A program made the translations under genes and the position numbers. The notes beneath the pieces were generated by a model. It was not told the DNA's origin. It made no database searches and saw nothing but the letters and a program-made list of their open reading frames with translations. This document shows positions 41,156-50,032 of a stretch of 64,000 nucleotides of DNA, in pieces. The stretch's first letter is position 1. Each line of letters begins with the position of its first letter. The stretch comes from JBBUX01 sp037445775 (GTDB taxonomy: Bacteria; Actinomycetota; Coriobacteriia; Anaerosomatales; PHET01): the NCBI GenBank assembly GCA_037445775.1, contig JBBIJX010000003.1, positions 11,284 to 75,283 on the forward strand, in the 5' to 3' direction.

Positions 41156-42398
41156 CGTGCGCTCCTTTGTCCTCGCGCGGCGCCGACTCAACGAGCAGCT
41201 GCCGGATGCGGGTCCCCTCCAACTCCGTCACCACCAAGCGCAGCCCTTCGAACTCCACTGACTCGTTGAGCTCCGGGATGCGTCCCGCAGCCTGGGTGAA
41301 CAACCCGCCTACCGAGTCCGCGTCCGTATCAAGGTCGGTTCCGAAGGCCTCGTTGAGGTCATCCACTGGCAACCGCGCGTCGACCCGGAAGCGGCCTCGG
41401 CCCAGGTCCTCGATGAGCGCCTCCTCGCGGTCGTACTCGTCAGCGATGTCACCTACGATCTCCTCGAGCAGGTCTTCGAGGGTCACCAGCCCTGACGTGC
41501 CGCCGTACTCGTCGGCCACGATCGCGATGTGGGTGCGCGTGCGCATCTCGCGCAAGAGCTCCTCGACCGGCTTTGTCTCTGGCACGAAGTACGGCTCTCT
41601 GACGAGCGCGGCCAATGATACGTCCTCGCTGTTGTGCAACGCGGCGAGCAGGTCCTTCGCAAACAGCACGCCGCAGATGTCGTCGATCGTGTCGCTGTAG
41701 ACGGGCACACGCGACACGCCAGTCGTGGAGATGAGATTGACCGCGTCGGCGACGCTCGCGGTGTCCTGGAGCGCATGCATGTCGGTACGCGGCACCATGA
41801 CCTCGCGCACGACCTTGTCGGCGAAGTCGCTGACCGCTTCGAGCAGCGCCTCCTCGGCCCCTTCGCGTTCGGACTCAGTATCCGAGTCCAACGTGCCGCG
41901 CCACTCCGGCGTCACCGCCCAAGGCGAGAAGGGACGCTCGGCGCCTGTGAGAGAGATCGCCCACTTCCACGGTCCCACGAGGACCCGCGCGACCGGGTAG
42001 ATGACGCCGATCAATCCGTGGGTGAACGGCGCGGAGTCGAGCGCGACGCGCTCCGGATTGGTCACCGCCAGCGTACGCGGCAGCGCCTGCGTCACCGAGT
42101 AGCAGACGAGCACGCTCACAGCGCCGGTAACCACCGCCGTGGCCCATCCCACCTCGAGACCCGCGAGCACCCCGGTGAATCCGGCAGCGGCATACGCAAG
42201 CGCCGCCACGAGCTCGCGAACCGCACGCAACCGGTGACGGTCGTCAGCTAGCATGTCGAGCGCACGCCCGCCGCGCCGATCCGCCTCGGCAAGACGGTGG
42301 ATGCGTCCAGGAGCGAGCATGAGGACGGCAGTCTCCGAGGCGGCAAGCAGCGTCGAGACTACCGCGAGGATGATGGCGATGATGAGTGCGATGACCAC
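41148..42398 (-). CDS. CNNM/CorC-type membrane protein with CBS pair
   Basis: This 416-residue protein has an N-terminal DUF21/CNNM membrane domain (about 1-145, four hydrophobic segments), then two CBS domains (about 200-320, beginning MVPRTDMHALQD). A C-terminal CorC_HlyC domain (about 330-405) completes it. The hallmark DEYGGTSGLVTLEDLLEEIVGDI is present. Family members are implicated in Mg2+/Co2+ efflux, and the older name haemolysin is misleading. It corresponds to the HlyC/CorC gene often found between ybeY and era. Confidence 0.88.
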   Translation of the reverse strand: MVIALIIAIILAVVSTLLAASETAVLMLAPGRIHRLAEADRRGGRALDMLADDRHRLRAVRELVAALAYAAAGFTGVLAGLEVGWATAVVTGAVSVLVCYSVTQALPRTLAVTNPERVALDSAPFTHGLIGVIYPVARVLVGPWKWAISLTGAERPFSPWAVTPEWRGTLDSDTESEREGAEEALLEAVSDFADKVVREVMVPRTDMHALQDTASVADAVNLISTTGVSRVPVYSDTIDDICGVLFAKDLLAALHNSEDVSLAALVREPYFVPETKPVEELLREMRTRTHIAIVADEYGGTSGLVTLEDLLEEIVGDIADEYDREEALIEDLGRGRFRVDARLPVDDLNEAFGTDLDTDADSVGGLFTQAAGRIPELNESVEFEGLRLVVTELEGTRIRQLLVESAPREDKGAHDA

Positions 42399-42443
42399 GA
42401 CTGCGAGAACGCCTCCCTGTGTCCGGCTACGCCGTATGAACGC

Positions 42444-43178
42444 CTATCCGAAGAATACCTGAAAGACGACGGTGGTCAGCAGGACGCCGAGCACTGCGCC
42501 AAGAGCACTCTGCCAGACGGTGTGGATCTCGGCCTCGATGCGGCTCTGGACTACGAGGAACGCGACGAACAACGCGAGCGCGAGCGCGGCGGCGCTCTCC
42601 GTGACGAACCCGATGATCGCGGCGGCGGAGAACGCGAGAGCCGCGTGCCCGCTAGGCCACCCGCCGGAAAGCCACGTTCCTTCCCGGGTGGCCGCCTTGA
42701 GGACGAGTACCGCCAGAACCACCACCCCGAGGGTGATGACGGTGAGATCCGGTGTGGCGAAGCGCACGATGTCGAGACCGTGCTGCAACACGTCGCGGAC
42801 GCGGTCGAAAAGCACGAGGTAGGCGACGAACAACGCGTTGACGGCCGCGACGAGCACCGCTGCAGCCGCGACGTCCTTCGCGGTCTTGGCGAGCGGGTCG
42901 TAGCGATCAACCGAGATGTCGACCGCCGCCTCGACAGCTGTGTTGATGAGTTCAGTCACGAGCACGAGCACGATCGCGAAAAGCACTGCCACAAGTTCGC
43001 TGCGCGTGACCCCGATGAGCAGGCTGCCAATGGCGACGGACAACGCGATGGCGACATGGACGCGCATGTTGCGCTGCGTGCGCAGTGTGTAGACGATTCC
43101 TTGGATCGCATAGTTGAAGCTCCACAGGATGGAGCCGCGGCTCGGCGGTCGCACGGAGCTCAGAACGCCGCCGACCAT
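42444..43178 (-). CDS. DgkA-type lipid kinase fused to a PAP2 phosphatase
   Basis: This 244-residue membrane protein has two parts. Residues about 15-130 are a DgkA (undecaprenol/diacylglycerol kinase) domain, with the hallmark ELINTAVEAAVDISVDR and the preceding NMRVHVAIA. Residues about 140-244 are a PAP2-like acid phosphatase part with SGGWPSGHAALAFS and a later SRIEAEIHTVWQSALGAVLG. The KxxxxxxRP motif 1 of PAP2 is weak. The fusion would both phosphorylate and dephosphorylate lipid carriers such as undecaprenol. The start lies 19 bp inside ybeY. Confidence 0.85.
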   Translation of the reverse strand: MVGGVLSSVRPPSRGSILWSFNYAIQGIVYTLRTQRNMRVHVAIALSVAIGSLLIGVTRSELVAVLFAIVLVLVTELINTAVEAAVDISVDRYDPLAKTAKDVAAAAVLVAAVNALFVAYLVLFDRVRDVLQHGLDIVRFATPDLTVITLGVVVLAVLVLKAATREGTWLSGGWPSGHAALAFSAAAIIGFVTESAAALALALFVAFLVVQSRIEAEIHTVWQSALGAVLGVLLTTVVFQVFFG

Positions 43179-43609
43179 GCCTCGAGCAACGAGCGTTCGC
43201 GAAGTTGCATCGCGGCGGCGGCCTCGTCCTCTTCGTGGTCGTAGCCGAGCAAGTGCAAGACCCCGTGGACGAGCAGCAAGTTCAACTCCTCCTCGACCGT
43301 GTGGCCGTACTCCTCGGCCTGGCGCTCGGCTACCTCAGGCGCAAGGACGACGTCACCGAGCGTCACGGGCTCGCCGGGCTCGACGACCGCACACGGGTCG
43401 TCACACGGGAACGACAACACGTCGGTGGGTCCTTCCTTCTCGCGGAAGCGTCCGTTGAGTTCGACCATCTCGTCGAGCTCTACTATGGCGATGGACAGCT
43501 CGACCGCCACAGGCGCCTCCTCGCGCTCGAGCACGAACACCGCGAGGCGCTCGAAGGCCACGAGATCGAGGGGCTCAGGTTCGCGATGGCTGACGACGCT
43601 GATCTGCAT
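43160..43609 (-). CDS. ybeY: Endoribonuclease YbeY
   Basis: This zinc RNase acts in 16S rRNA 3' maturation and ribosome quality control. The 149 residues include the H3 zinc motif HGVLHLLGYDH (H115, H119, H125) and the conserved TDVLSFP strand. ATG 43609 is preceded by AAGGAGG 3 nt away. The gene overlaps both neighbours, HD protein (35 bp) and dgkA-PAP2 (19 bp). Confidence 0.95.
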   Translation of the reverse strand: MQISVVSHREPEPLDLVAFERLAVFVLEREEAPVAVELSIAIVELDEMVELNGRFREKEGPTDVLSFPCDDPCAVVEPGEPVTLGDVVLAPEVAERQAEEYGHTVEEELNLLLVHGVLHLLGYDHEEDEAAAAMQLRERSLLEAWSAAF

Positions 43610-44612
43610 GACCCTCCTTCGCCTGAGTTCCCAGATGCCGCGGATACTCGCATCGTGCATGGAGCATACCCACGAGCATGCGCGTGAACATCGTGATGAC
43701 GTGGTTGAGCTGCTCAGGCGAGAGGTCAGTGAGTTCAAGCTGACGGTCGTCGATCTTGTCCTCGATGACACCGCGCACGACAAGCGCGATCTCGTCGGCG
43801 TCAGGGTTCGTCAGCGCGCGCACCGCGGCCTCACTCGCATCGGCGAGCATGACCAACGCTGCCTCACGGGTCGTGGGGTGGCCGCCATGGTAGCGGAAGT
43901 CGCTCTCCACGACGCCCGGTTCGCTCGCTTGGGCCTTGTGGTAGAAGTAGCGGATAAGCGAGGTTCCGTGGTGCTCACGGATAACATCTATGACCGGTTG
44001 CGGCAGCTCGTACTCCTCGGCTAGTTCAAGCCCGTCGGTCACGTGCGCGGTGATGATCAGCGCCGAGTAGGACGGCCGCTCGAGGTCGTGGGGGTTCACA
44101 TCCTCGGCGAGATTCTCGAAGAAGTAGCACGGCCGCTTGATCTTGCCGATGTCGTGGTAGTAAGCACCCACACGGGCGAGCAGCGGGTCGGCGCCAACCG
44201 CCTCCGCAGCGCACTCTGCGAGGCTCGCCGTCGCCAGCGAGTGCGCGTACGTTCCCGGCGCTTCGGTCATCAGCCGCTTCAGGAGCGGGTGCACCGGGCT
44301 CGCCGCTTCGATGAGCCGCACATCGGCTCGGCGGATGAGGAAGCGTCGCGCCACCGGAACCGCCACGATACCGAGCGCGGCCGCCACGAAGGCCCCGAGA
44401 CCGCCCCAGAGCGCCGCCTGCGAGGCCTCAGCGGTAGAGGAGTCCGCGAGCCTGTCGCCCACGTACGCGACCGCCGCGCCGATGAGCGAAGCCGCCACGA
44501 CAGCCGCGAACGCCACGAGCAGGAAGATGCGACGGGTCTTCGGGCGCATCGCAAGTGCGTGCGACGTGAGACGAGGCACGCGCGGTGGGCGAAGCATCTC
44601 AGCCGGAGCCAT
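43575..44612 (-). CDS. Membrane HD-domain phosphohydrolase, short PgpH-like protein
   Basis: This 345-residue protein has two hydrophobic segments (about 28-52 and 68-90) followed by an HD domain. Metal-site residues are H124, H153-D154, H190, H214-H215 and D258. The sequence YYHDIGKIKRPCYFFENL closely follows PgpH, a c-di-AMP phosphodiesterase. It occupies the PgpH (yqfF) position between phoH and ybeY, yet lacks the large extracellular domain and five of seven membrane helices. It probably degrades c-di-AMP, by family and context. Another HD substrate is possible. Confidence 0.83.
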   Translation of the reverse strand: MAPAEMLRPPRVPRLTSHALAMRPKTRRIFLLVAFAAVVAASLIGAAVAYVGDRLADSSTAEASQAALWGGLGAFVAAALGIVAVPVARRFLIRRADVRLIEAASPVHPLLKRLMTEAPGTYAHSLATASLAECAAEAVGADPLLARVGAYYHDIGKIKRPCYFFENLAEDVNPHDLERPSYSALIITAHVTDGLELAEEYELPQPVIDVIREHHGTSLIRYFYHKAQASEPGVVESDFRYHGGHPTTREAALVMLADASEAAVRALTNPDADEIALVVRGVIEDKIDDRQLELTDLSPEQLNHVITMFTRMLVGMLHARCEYPRHLGTQAKEGHADQRRQPSRT

Positions 44613-45591
44613 CTGCCTGCGCCGCCTTGGCCTCTTCGTGTTGCTGGTACGCGGTGACGATGCGCTGAACGAGCTTGTGGCGGACGACGTCCTTGCCCGT
44701 GAGTTCGATGAAGGAGATGTCGGCTACGCCGTCGAGGATGCCGCGGACCTCACGAAGCCCAGAGATGCCTCGCGGCAGGTCGATCTGGGTGATGTCGCCG
44801 GTCACGACGATCCTCGAGCCGAACCCCAGACGGGTGAGGAACATCTTCATCTGTTCGGCGGTGGTGTTCTGTGCCTCGTCGAGGATGACGAAGCTGTCGT
44901 TGAGCGTACGCCCGCGCATGTAGGCGAGCGGCGCGATCTCGATGACGCCGCGCTCGAGCATCGTCGAGGACTTCTCGGCGTCCATCATGTCGAAGAGCGC
45001 GTCGTAGAGCGGGCGCAGGTACGGGTCGACCTTCTCGGTCAGCGTGCCCGGCAGGAATCCGAGTGACTCACCCGCCTCCACCGCCGGCCGCGTCAGTATG
45101 AGCCGGCCGACCTCCTTGCGCTTGAGCGATTCGACCGCCATCGCCATCGCGAGGTACGTCTTGCCGGTTCCTGCCGGGCCGATGCCGAACGTGACGGTGT
45201 TCGACCGGATCGCATCGACGTATCGCTTCTGGCCTGCGGTCTTGGGCCGGATCGCTTTTCCCTTATGCGTGAGGATCACGTCGCCGTGAAGCGCCGTCGG
45301 CGTGCACTCCCCCTGGGTCATCAGGTCGATGGAACGCTCGACGTGGTCGGAGGTGAGCTGCTCGCCGCGCTCCACGAGTCCGATCATCTCGCTGAAGAGT
45401 GCCGAGACGGTGTCGTCGTCGGGCCCGCCGCCAGAGATCGTGATCTCGTTACCGCGTACCGCGATGTCGGAGCCGAATCGGTCTTCGATGACCCTGAGCA
45501 GTCCGTCCCCGTACCCAAGGATGCGGGTCATCTCCACCTCGGGCGGGACGATTAGGCGAATCTTGGTCGATTCCACGATGAGCGAGCACAC
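44599..45591 (-). CDS. phoH: PhoH-like ATPase
   Basis: This is a cytoplasmic P-loop ATPase of 330 residues. An N-terminal KH-like part (about 1-110) precedes the PhoH core with Walker A GPAGTGKTYLA and the FVILDEAQNTT Walker B segment. The TGDITQIDLP motif follows. Together with YbeY it is linked to RNA quality control. The start may be GTG 45591 or, with a better spaced GAGGTG site, GTG 45576. A TATAAT box lies at 45627-45632. The 170-bp gap upstream (45592-45761) contains only this promoter. Confidence 0.93.
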   Translation of the reverse strand: MCSLIVESTKIRLIVPPEVEMTRILGYGDGLLRVIEDRFGSDIAVRGNEITISGGGPDDDTVSALFSEMIGLVERGEQLTSDHVERSIDLMTQGECTPTALHGDVILTHKGKAIRPKTAGQKRYVDAIRSNTVTFGIGPAGTGKTYLAMAMAVESLKRKEVGRLILTRPAVEAGESLGFLPGTLTEKVDPYLRPLYDALFDMMDAEKSSTMLERGVIEIAPLAYMRGRTLNDSFVILDEAQNTTAEQMKMFLTRLGFGSRIVVTGDITQIDLPRGISGLREVRGILDGVADISFIELTGKDVVRHKLVQRIVTAYQQHEEAKAAQADGSG

Positions 45592-45626
45592 CTCGGTTCG
45601 CGCTGTCGGATATCCGGACGGAGATG

Positions 45627-45632
45627 ATTATA
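45627..45632 (-). promoter_or_regulatory. -10 box of the phoH-ybeY-era transcription unit
   Basis: A perfect TATAAT occurs on the minus strand 35 bp upstream of the phoH start. No good -35 box was found at 16-18 bp spacing, so an activator may be involved or the promoter is weak. Confidence 0.45.
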
Positions 45633-45761
45633 CCGCCGAAGTGGGCGTGTGCGCTCCGTCCGTCATTGGGCGGCACCCGGCGCGCACGCCACGCACGCCA
45701 CGCAGCAGACTTCTGCTCGAGCGACCGCGCAGCATGCGTCCGGCCGGTCAACGCAGGGCGT

Positions 45762-46652
45762 CTACTCGGCGACAGCAGGAAACGGGCTCTGTCGACGTGA
45801 GAGCACGCCCTCAACCCCGAACAGCGCGAGCGCTGCCCACACGAGGCCGAATCCGAAGAGCGTGTGTGCCGTGATCGTCTCGCGATAGACGAAGACACCC
45901 AGGCAGAACTGCAGTGTGGGCGCGATGTACTGCAACACTCCGATCAAGGTGAGCGGTATGCGCCTGGCCGCCGAGGCGAACAGAAGCAGCGGCACCGTAG
46001 TGACCACGCCGGCACCCACGAGCAGGAGGTTTGTGGAAGCGTAGCTGTGAAGGAACGCCCCGCCGCCACGCGCCTCGGCAGCGGCGAGCACTCCCAGAGC
46101 CGGCACGAGCAGGATCCCAGTCTCGAGTGCGAGCCCATGCACGGACCCGAGCGGAGCGAACTTCTTCACGAGTCCGTAGAGCGCGAACGTGACCGCAAGC
46201 GTCAGCGCTATCCACGGAAGGCGGCCGTAGTCGAAGGTCAGGTACACGACACCGGTGCCCGCGAGACCGACCGCCACCCACTGCCACGCACGCAGCCGCT
46301 CGCGCAGGAGAGCCACCCCGAAGACGATGCTGATGAGCGGGTTGATGAAGTAGCCCAGACTCGTCTCGACGATGTGACCGGCGTTGACGGCCCACACGTA
46401 CGTCAACCAGTTCACGCCCACTAGCACCGCGGCCAGGGCGTAGACGCCAAGCACACGCGGAGCCCGCGCATTCGCGAAGAAGGCCCTCCACTCCCGCCAG
46501 ATCGCGACGATGAGGGCGAGAAGCACGAACGACCAGATGATGCGGTGGGAGATGAGCTGCAGGGCCGGTACGCCTTCGAGGATCTTCCAGTAGATGGGAA
46601 GCAGCCCCCAGACGATATAGGCGCCGACGGCGTACCAGACGCCGCGACTCAT
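45762..46652 (-). CDS. rarD: RarD/EamA-family transporter
   Basis: This 296-residue protein has ten predicted helices of the drug/metabolite transporter superfamily. The N-terminal AYIVWGLLPIYWKIL and PLISIVFGVALLRERL segments match RarD. The substrate is unknown, although related proteins export amino acids or confer chloramphenicol resistance. ATG 46652 removes a 39-residue extension. It interrupts the otherwise Bacillus-like mtaB-phoH order. The 160-bp gap before it has no recognised element. Confidence 0.85.
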   Translation of the reverse strand: MSRGVWYAVGAYIVWGLLPIYWKILEGVPALQLISHRIIWSFVLLALIVAIWREWRAFFANARAPRVLGVYALAAVLVGVNWLTYVWAVNAGHIVETSLGYFINPLISIVFGVALLRERLRAWQWVAVGLAGTGVVYLTFDYGRLPWIALTLAVTFALYGLVKKFAPLGSVHGLALETGILLVPALGVLAAAEARGGGAFLHSYASTNLLLVGAGVVTTVPLLLFASAARRIPLTLIGVLQYIAPTLQFCLGVFVYRETITAHTLFGFGLVWAALALFGVEGVLSRRQSPFPAVAE

Positions 46653-46812
46653 GTGGTGCCGCCTGGCGCCGTCTGGGCAGGGTAGTGGTTCGTCGTCTGG
46701 TTCTTCACGAACGGAGGATAGCCGAACCGCGTCGCGACCGATATCTACGCACCCGGCTTGATCTCGCACGCGATGAGCCGCGCGAGCGAACCCCGCCGCA
46801 GTCAGAACCCGG

Positions 46813-48090
46813 CTACCGGCAGTCGACTACCATCTCCCGGGTGAGTTCGACCGTCACGAGTTCGCCCACGCTCGCGCCCGCAGCCGGCGCCCGCACGCGC
46901 AGGTACTCTCGAGTGGTCCCTTCGGCGACCCCATCCTCTACGCGCTCCACGAGCACTTCGACCGTCTGCCCGAGACGAGACTCGATGAAGCGTCCTCTGA
47001 GCGTCGCATCGAGTTCGCGCAAGTCGGCGGCCCGCCGGGCCTTCACGCTTGCGGGAAGTTGATCCGGCATAGCCGCTGCGGGTGTGCCCTCGCGGCGTGA
47101 GTAGCGGAAGACGTGCAGCCTGCTGAAGCCGATCTCCTCGCAGAACGCCATCGTCGCACGGTGATCCTCCTCGGTCTCGCCGGGAAAACCACAGATGATG
47201 TCAGTCGTGTAGGTCATACCGGTCGCGATAGAACGCAGTCCGCACATGATCGTCCGGTACTGCTCTGCGGTGTATGTCCTGCCCATTGCCGCGAGAACCC
47301 GGTCAGAGCCGCTCTGCAAGGGGACGTGGAAGTGCCGCACGATCTTGGGCGTGTACGACGTAGCCTGGAGGAAGTAGCAGAGACCCTCGAGTTCGAGACT
47401 CGACACGCGGATGCGCTCGATCGCCGTGCGACCCGCTATCTCCGCGGCAAGCCACGCAAGCTTGGGGAACTCCGGGTCGTGGTACTTGGCCGCGTTGACT
47501 CCGGTCAGCACGACTTCTCGCACGCCCGCATTCGCCAGCGCTCGCACCTCGTCGACGACATCCACTGCGGGCCGTGACCGAGGTACCCCGCGGGCGTAGG
47601 GCACAACGCAGTACGTGCAGAACGAGTCGCAGCCGTCCTGGACCTTCACCGGGACGCGGGTGCGAAACCCCGCTCCACCGCGGGTGACGGGCGTGGGCGC
47701 GGGCGACGCCGTGACGTTCGCTGGTTCGCGCACCCTGAGAGTCTCGATGACCTTCGCCGCGACCGTCTCCTTGTCCGGTTCGACGACAACACGATCGCCG
47801 AGCGCCTCGAGCGAAGCACCATCCAGCGCGGCAAGACACCCGGTGACCACCACGACAGGCTTCCCCGGCGCTTTCAGAGCCTGCCGCACCGCCTTGCGCG
47901 CCTTCGCGTCGGCCTCCGCTGTCACGGTGCAAGTGTTGACTACTACGACGTCGGCACTGTCCGCTTCGACGACGCGCACCCCACGGCCCAAGAGCTCGGC
48001 GGCGATTCCGTCACTCTCGACGCGGTTAACCTTGCAGCCGAGTGTTGTGACCGCGACGGTGAGCCCGAAGCGCAGTGTTGCGTTCGTCAC
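46813..48090 (-). CDS. mtaB: tRNA (N6-threonylcarbamoyladenosine37) methylthiotransferase
   Basis: This radical SAM enzyme converts t6A37 to ms2t6A in tRNAs. The 425-residue protein has an N-terminal UPF0004 domain with auxiliary cluster cysteines C19, C54 and C85. The radical SAM motif is C154-x3-C158-x2-C161 (CDSFCTYC), and a C-terminal TRAM domain spans about 365-425. CKVN near C19 and the position next to rsmE (yqeU-yqeV in Bacillus) favour MtaB over MiaB or RimO. It overlaps rsmE by 4 bp. Confidence 0.93.
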   Translation of the reverse strand: MTNATLRFGLTVAVTTLGCKVNRVESDGIAAELLGRGVRVVEADSADVVVVNTCTVTAEADAKARKAVRQALKAPGKPVVVVTGCLAALDGASLEALGDRVVVEPDKETVAAKVIETLRVREPANVTASPAPTPVTRGGAGFRTRVPVKVQDGCDSFCTYCVVPYARGVPRSRPAVDVVDEVRALANAGVREVVLTGVNAAKYHDPEFPKLAWLAAEIAGRTAIERIRVSSLELEGLCYFLQATSYTPKIVRHFHVPLQSGSDRVLAAMGRTYTAEQYRTIMCGLRSIATGMTYTTDIICGFPGETEEDHRATMAFCEEIGFSRLHVFRYSRREGTPAAAMPDQLPASVKARRAADLRELDATLRGRFIESRLGQTVEVLVERVEDGVAEGTTREYLRVRAPAAGASVGELVTVELTREMVVDCR

Positions 48091-48872
48091 GAGCGCCCCA
48101 GCCCACCGAGTTCATGGATGACGAGCGCGAGCCCGACCAGCGCCGCGGTCTCGGCGCGCAGCAAGAAGCGCCCGAGACCCGCAACTCGTGCACCGGCCTC
48201 GACGAGCCCGTCGACCTCTTCGGCGGTGAGCCCGCCTTCCGGGCCAACCACGAGAGCGACCTGCACCACTCCGTCAGGCCCCGCAGCCTCGACGCCGGCC
48301 AGCGCATCGGAGATGCCCCCGGCTTCTGCCCCGGCCTCCTCCCACAAGACGATAACCCCATCAAGCGGGGCCAGGTGCGCAGGCAGATCGCCCGGAACCA
48401 CCGGGTCGTGGACGAACGGCACGCGGTCACGATGCGCCTGCTCGGCGGCGGACTTGGCGATGCGGCGCCAGCGCTCCCCTCGTTCTCGCCGCTTGGCATC
48501 ATCAAGCTTGACTATGGTGCGGCTGAAGAGAACCGGAACGACCTCTGTGACCCCGATCTCCACGGCGTGACGCACCGTGTCGTCCATCTTGTCGCCCTTG
48601 GTCACGCCCGCGACAAGTACCACGGCCATCCCAGGTCTAGGTGCATCAGGCAGTCGCTCGCCCACGTAAGCCGACACGCCACCGGAGTGCGCCGCCTCGA
48701 CCTTCACGACCCAGACCCCACCTGCGGGCTCCACGCATTCGAGCTCCTCGCCCGCGCGCAAGCGAAGGACGCGCACCGCGTGGCGCACGTCATCATCGGT
48801 CAGCGGGAGGGTCACGGCACTGCCACCCGGCTTCGGCAGCGGCGCGGCGAGGAAGAACCGCGGGCGCGACAT
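48087..48872 (-). CDS. rsmE: 16S rRNA (uracil1498-N3)-methyltransferase
   Basis: This SPOUT-fold methyltransferase methylates U1498 in the decoding centre. The 261-residue protein has an N-terminal PUA-like part (HAVRVLRLRAGEELECV) and the C-terminal knot VVGPEGGLTAEEVD with LGRFLLRAETAAL. It starts 5 bp after dnaJ ends, as in many Gram-positive genomes. Confidence 0.94.
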   Translation of the reverse strand: MSRPRFFLAAPLPKPGGSAVTLPLTDDDVRHAVRVLRLRAGEELECVEPAGGVWVVKVEAAHSGGVSAYVGERLPDAPRPGMAVVLVAGVTKGDKMDDTVRHAVEIGVTEVVPVLFSRTIVKLDDAKRRERGERWRRIAKSAAEQAHRDRVPFVHDPVVPGDLPAHLAPLDGVIVLWEEAGAEAGGISDALAGVEAAGPDGVVQVALVVGPEGGLTAEEVDGLVEAGARVAGLGRFLLRAETAALVGLALVIHELGGLGRS

Positions 48873-48877
48873 CGCCT

Positions 48878-50032
48878 CTACCCCATCAGCCAGTGCTTGA
48901 GCTTCTCGAGCGGGCCTTGTTCGTGCCGCGTCGCATCGCCGAGCTCCTCGGAGAGCTCACGGAGGAGTTCCTTCTGGCGCTTCGAGAGCTTCTTGGGGAT
49001 CTCGACGCCCACATGCACGATCAGATCGCCGCGGCCTGCGTTTCGCGTGCGAGGCATGCCGCGGCCCTTCACGCGAATCGTGTCTCCGTGCTGCGAGCCC
49101 GCCGGTATCGCCACCTCGTTGTCTTCGAGGATGCCGCACGCGGTGATCTCGGCGCCGAGCGCCGCCTGCGTGAACGAGATGGTCGCCTTGCAGTGCAGGT
49201 CGTCGCCCTCGCGATGAAGGTACTCGTGGGGCGCGACGCGCACGGTGATGATGAGATCGCCGGCCTGCGCGCCGCGGATGCCCGCCTCGCCAAGAGCGCG
49301 CAACCGGATCTGCTGGCCGTCGTGGATGCCCGCGGGAACGGTGACGTTGACGTGCTGACGGTCGGGCACGCGCCCGGAGCCTTCGCACTCCTCACAAGGG
49401 TTCTCCACGACGCGACCGGTCGCGCCGCAACGCTGACAGGGTGTCGACGTCTGCATCACGCCCAGAAACGTCCGGTGCTCTGTCATGCGCTGCCCTGTGC
49501 CTCGGCAGTCCGGGCAGGTCACGACGTTGCCTCCGCCCGTAGCCCCCGAGCCGCTGCAGGCATCGCATGTGGTGAGGCGGTTGACGGCGATCTCGCGCTC
49601 GACGCCGGTCGCGGCCTCCTCGAGGGTCACAGTGAGCTGCATCGCCATGTCGCGACCCTCACGCCGAACACCGCGAGCCGCACCCGCGACACCGCCGAAG
49701 AAGGCGGAGAAGATGTCGCCCATGCCGAAGCCGCCGCCACCGAACAGGTCGTTCAGATCCACATACCCGCCGTATGCGCCACCGCCCGGACCGGCGCCAC
49801 CGCGTCCCACAGTGCCGAAGCGGTCGTACTGCTCCTTCTTCTGGTGATCGGACAGCACGTCGTAGGCCTCATTGACCTCCTTGAAGCGCTCCTCCGCGTC
49901 CGGCGCCTTGTTCACGTCCGGATGGTACTCCCGGGCTTTGCGCCGGAACGCCTTCTTGATCTCCTCGTGTGAGGCGTCGCGCGCCACGCCGAGCACCTCG
50001 TAGTAGTCCCTCGTCCCAGCTGGCACGGTCAC
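48878..50032 (-). CDS. dnaJ: Chaperone DnaJ
   Basis: This is a type I J-domain co-chaperone of DnaK, 384 residues. The J domain has HPD at 37-39, then a Gly-rich linker (75-120). Two zinc centres follow from four CxxC repeats (C156/159, C173/176, C199/202, C213/216), and then the C-terminal substrate domain. It overlaps hrcA by 4 bp and should share the CIRCE-controlled promoter. grpE and dnaK are not in the window. Confidence 0.96.
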   Translation of the reverse strand: MTVPAGTRDYYEVLGVARDASHEEIKKAFRRKAREYHPDVNKAPDAEERFKEVNEAYDVLSDHQKKEQYDRFGTVGRGGAGPGGGAYGGYVDLNDLFGGGGFGMGDIFSAFFGGVAGAARGVRREGRDMAMQLTVTLEEAATGVEREIAVNRLTTCDACSGSGATGGGNVVTCPDCRGTGQRMTEHRTFLGVMQTSTPCQRCGATGRVVENPCEECEGSGRVPDRQHVNVTVPAGIHDGQQIRLRALGEAGIRGAQAGDLIITVRVAPHEYLHREGDDLHCKATISFTQAALGAEITACGILEDNEVAIPAGSQHGDTIRVKGRGMPRTRNAGRGDLIVHVGVEIPKKLSKRQKELLRELSEELGDATRHEQGPLEKLKHWLMG

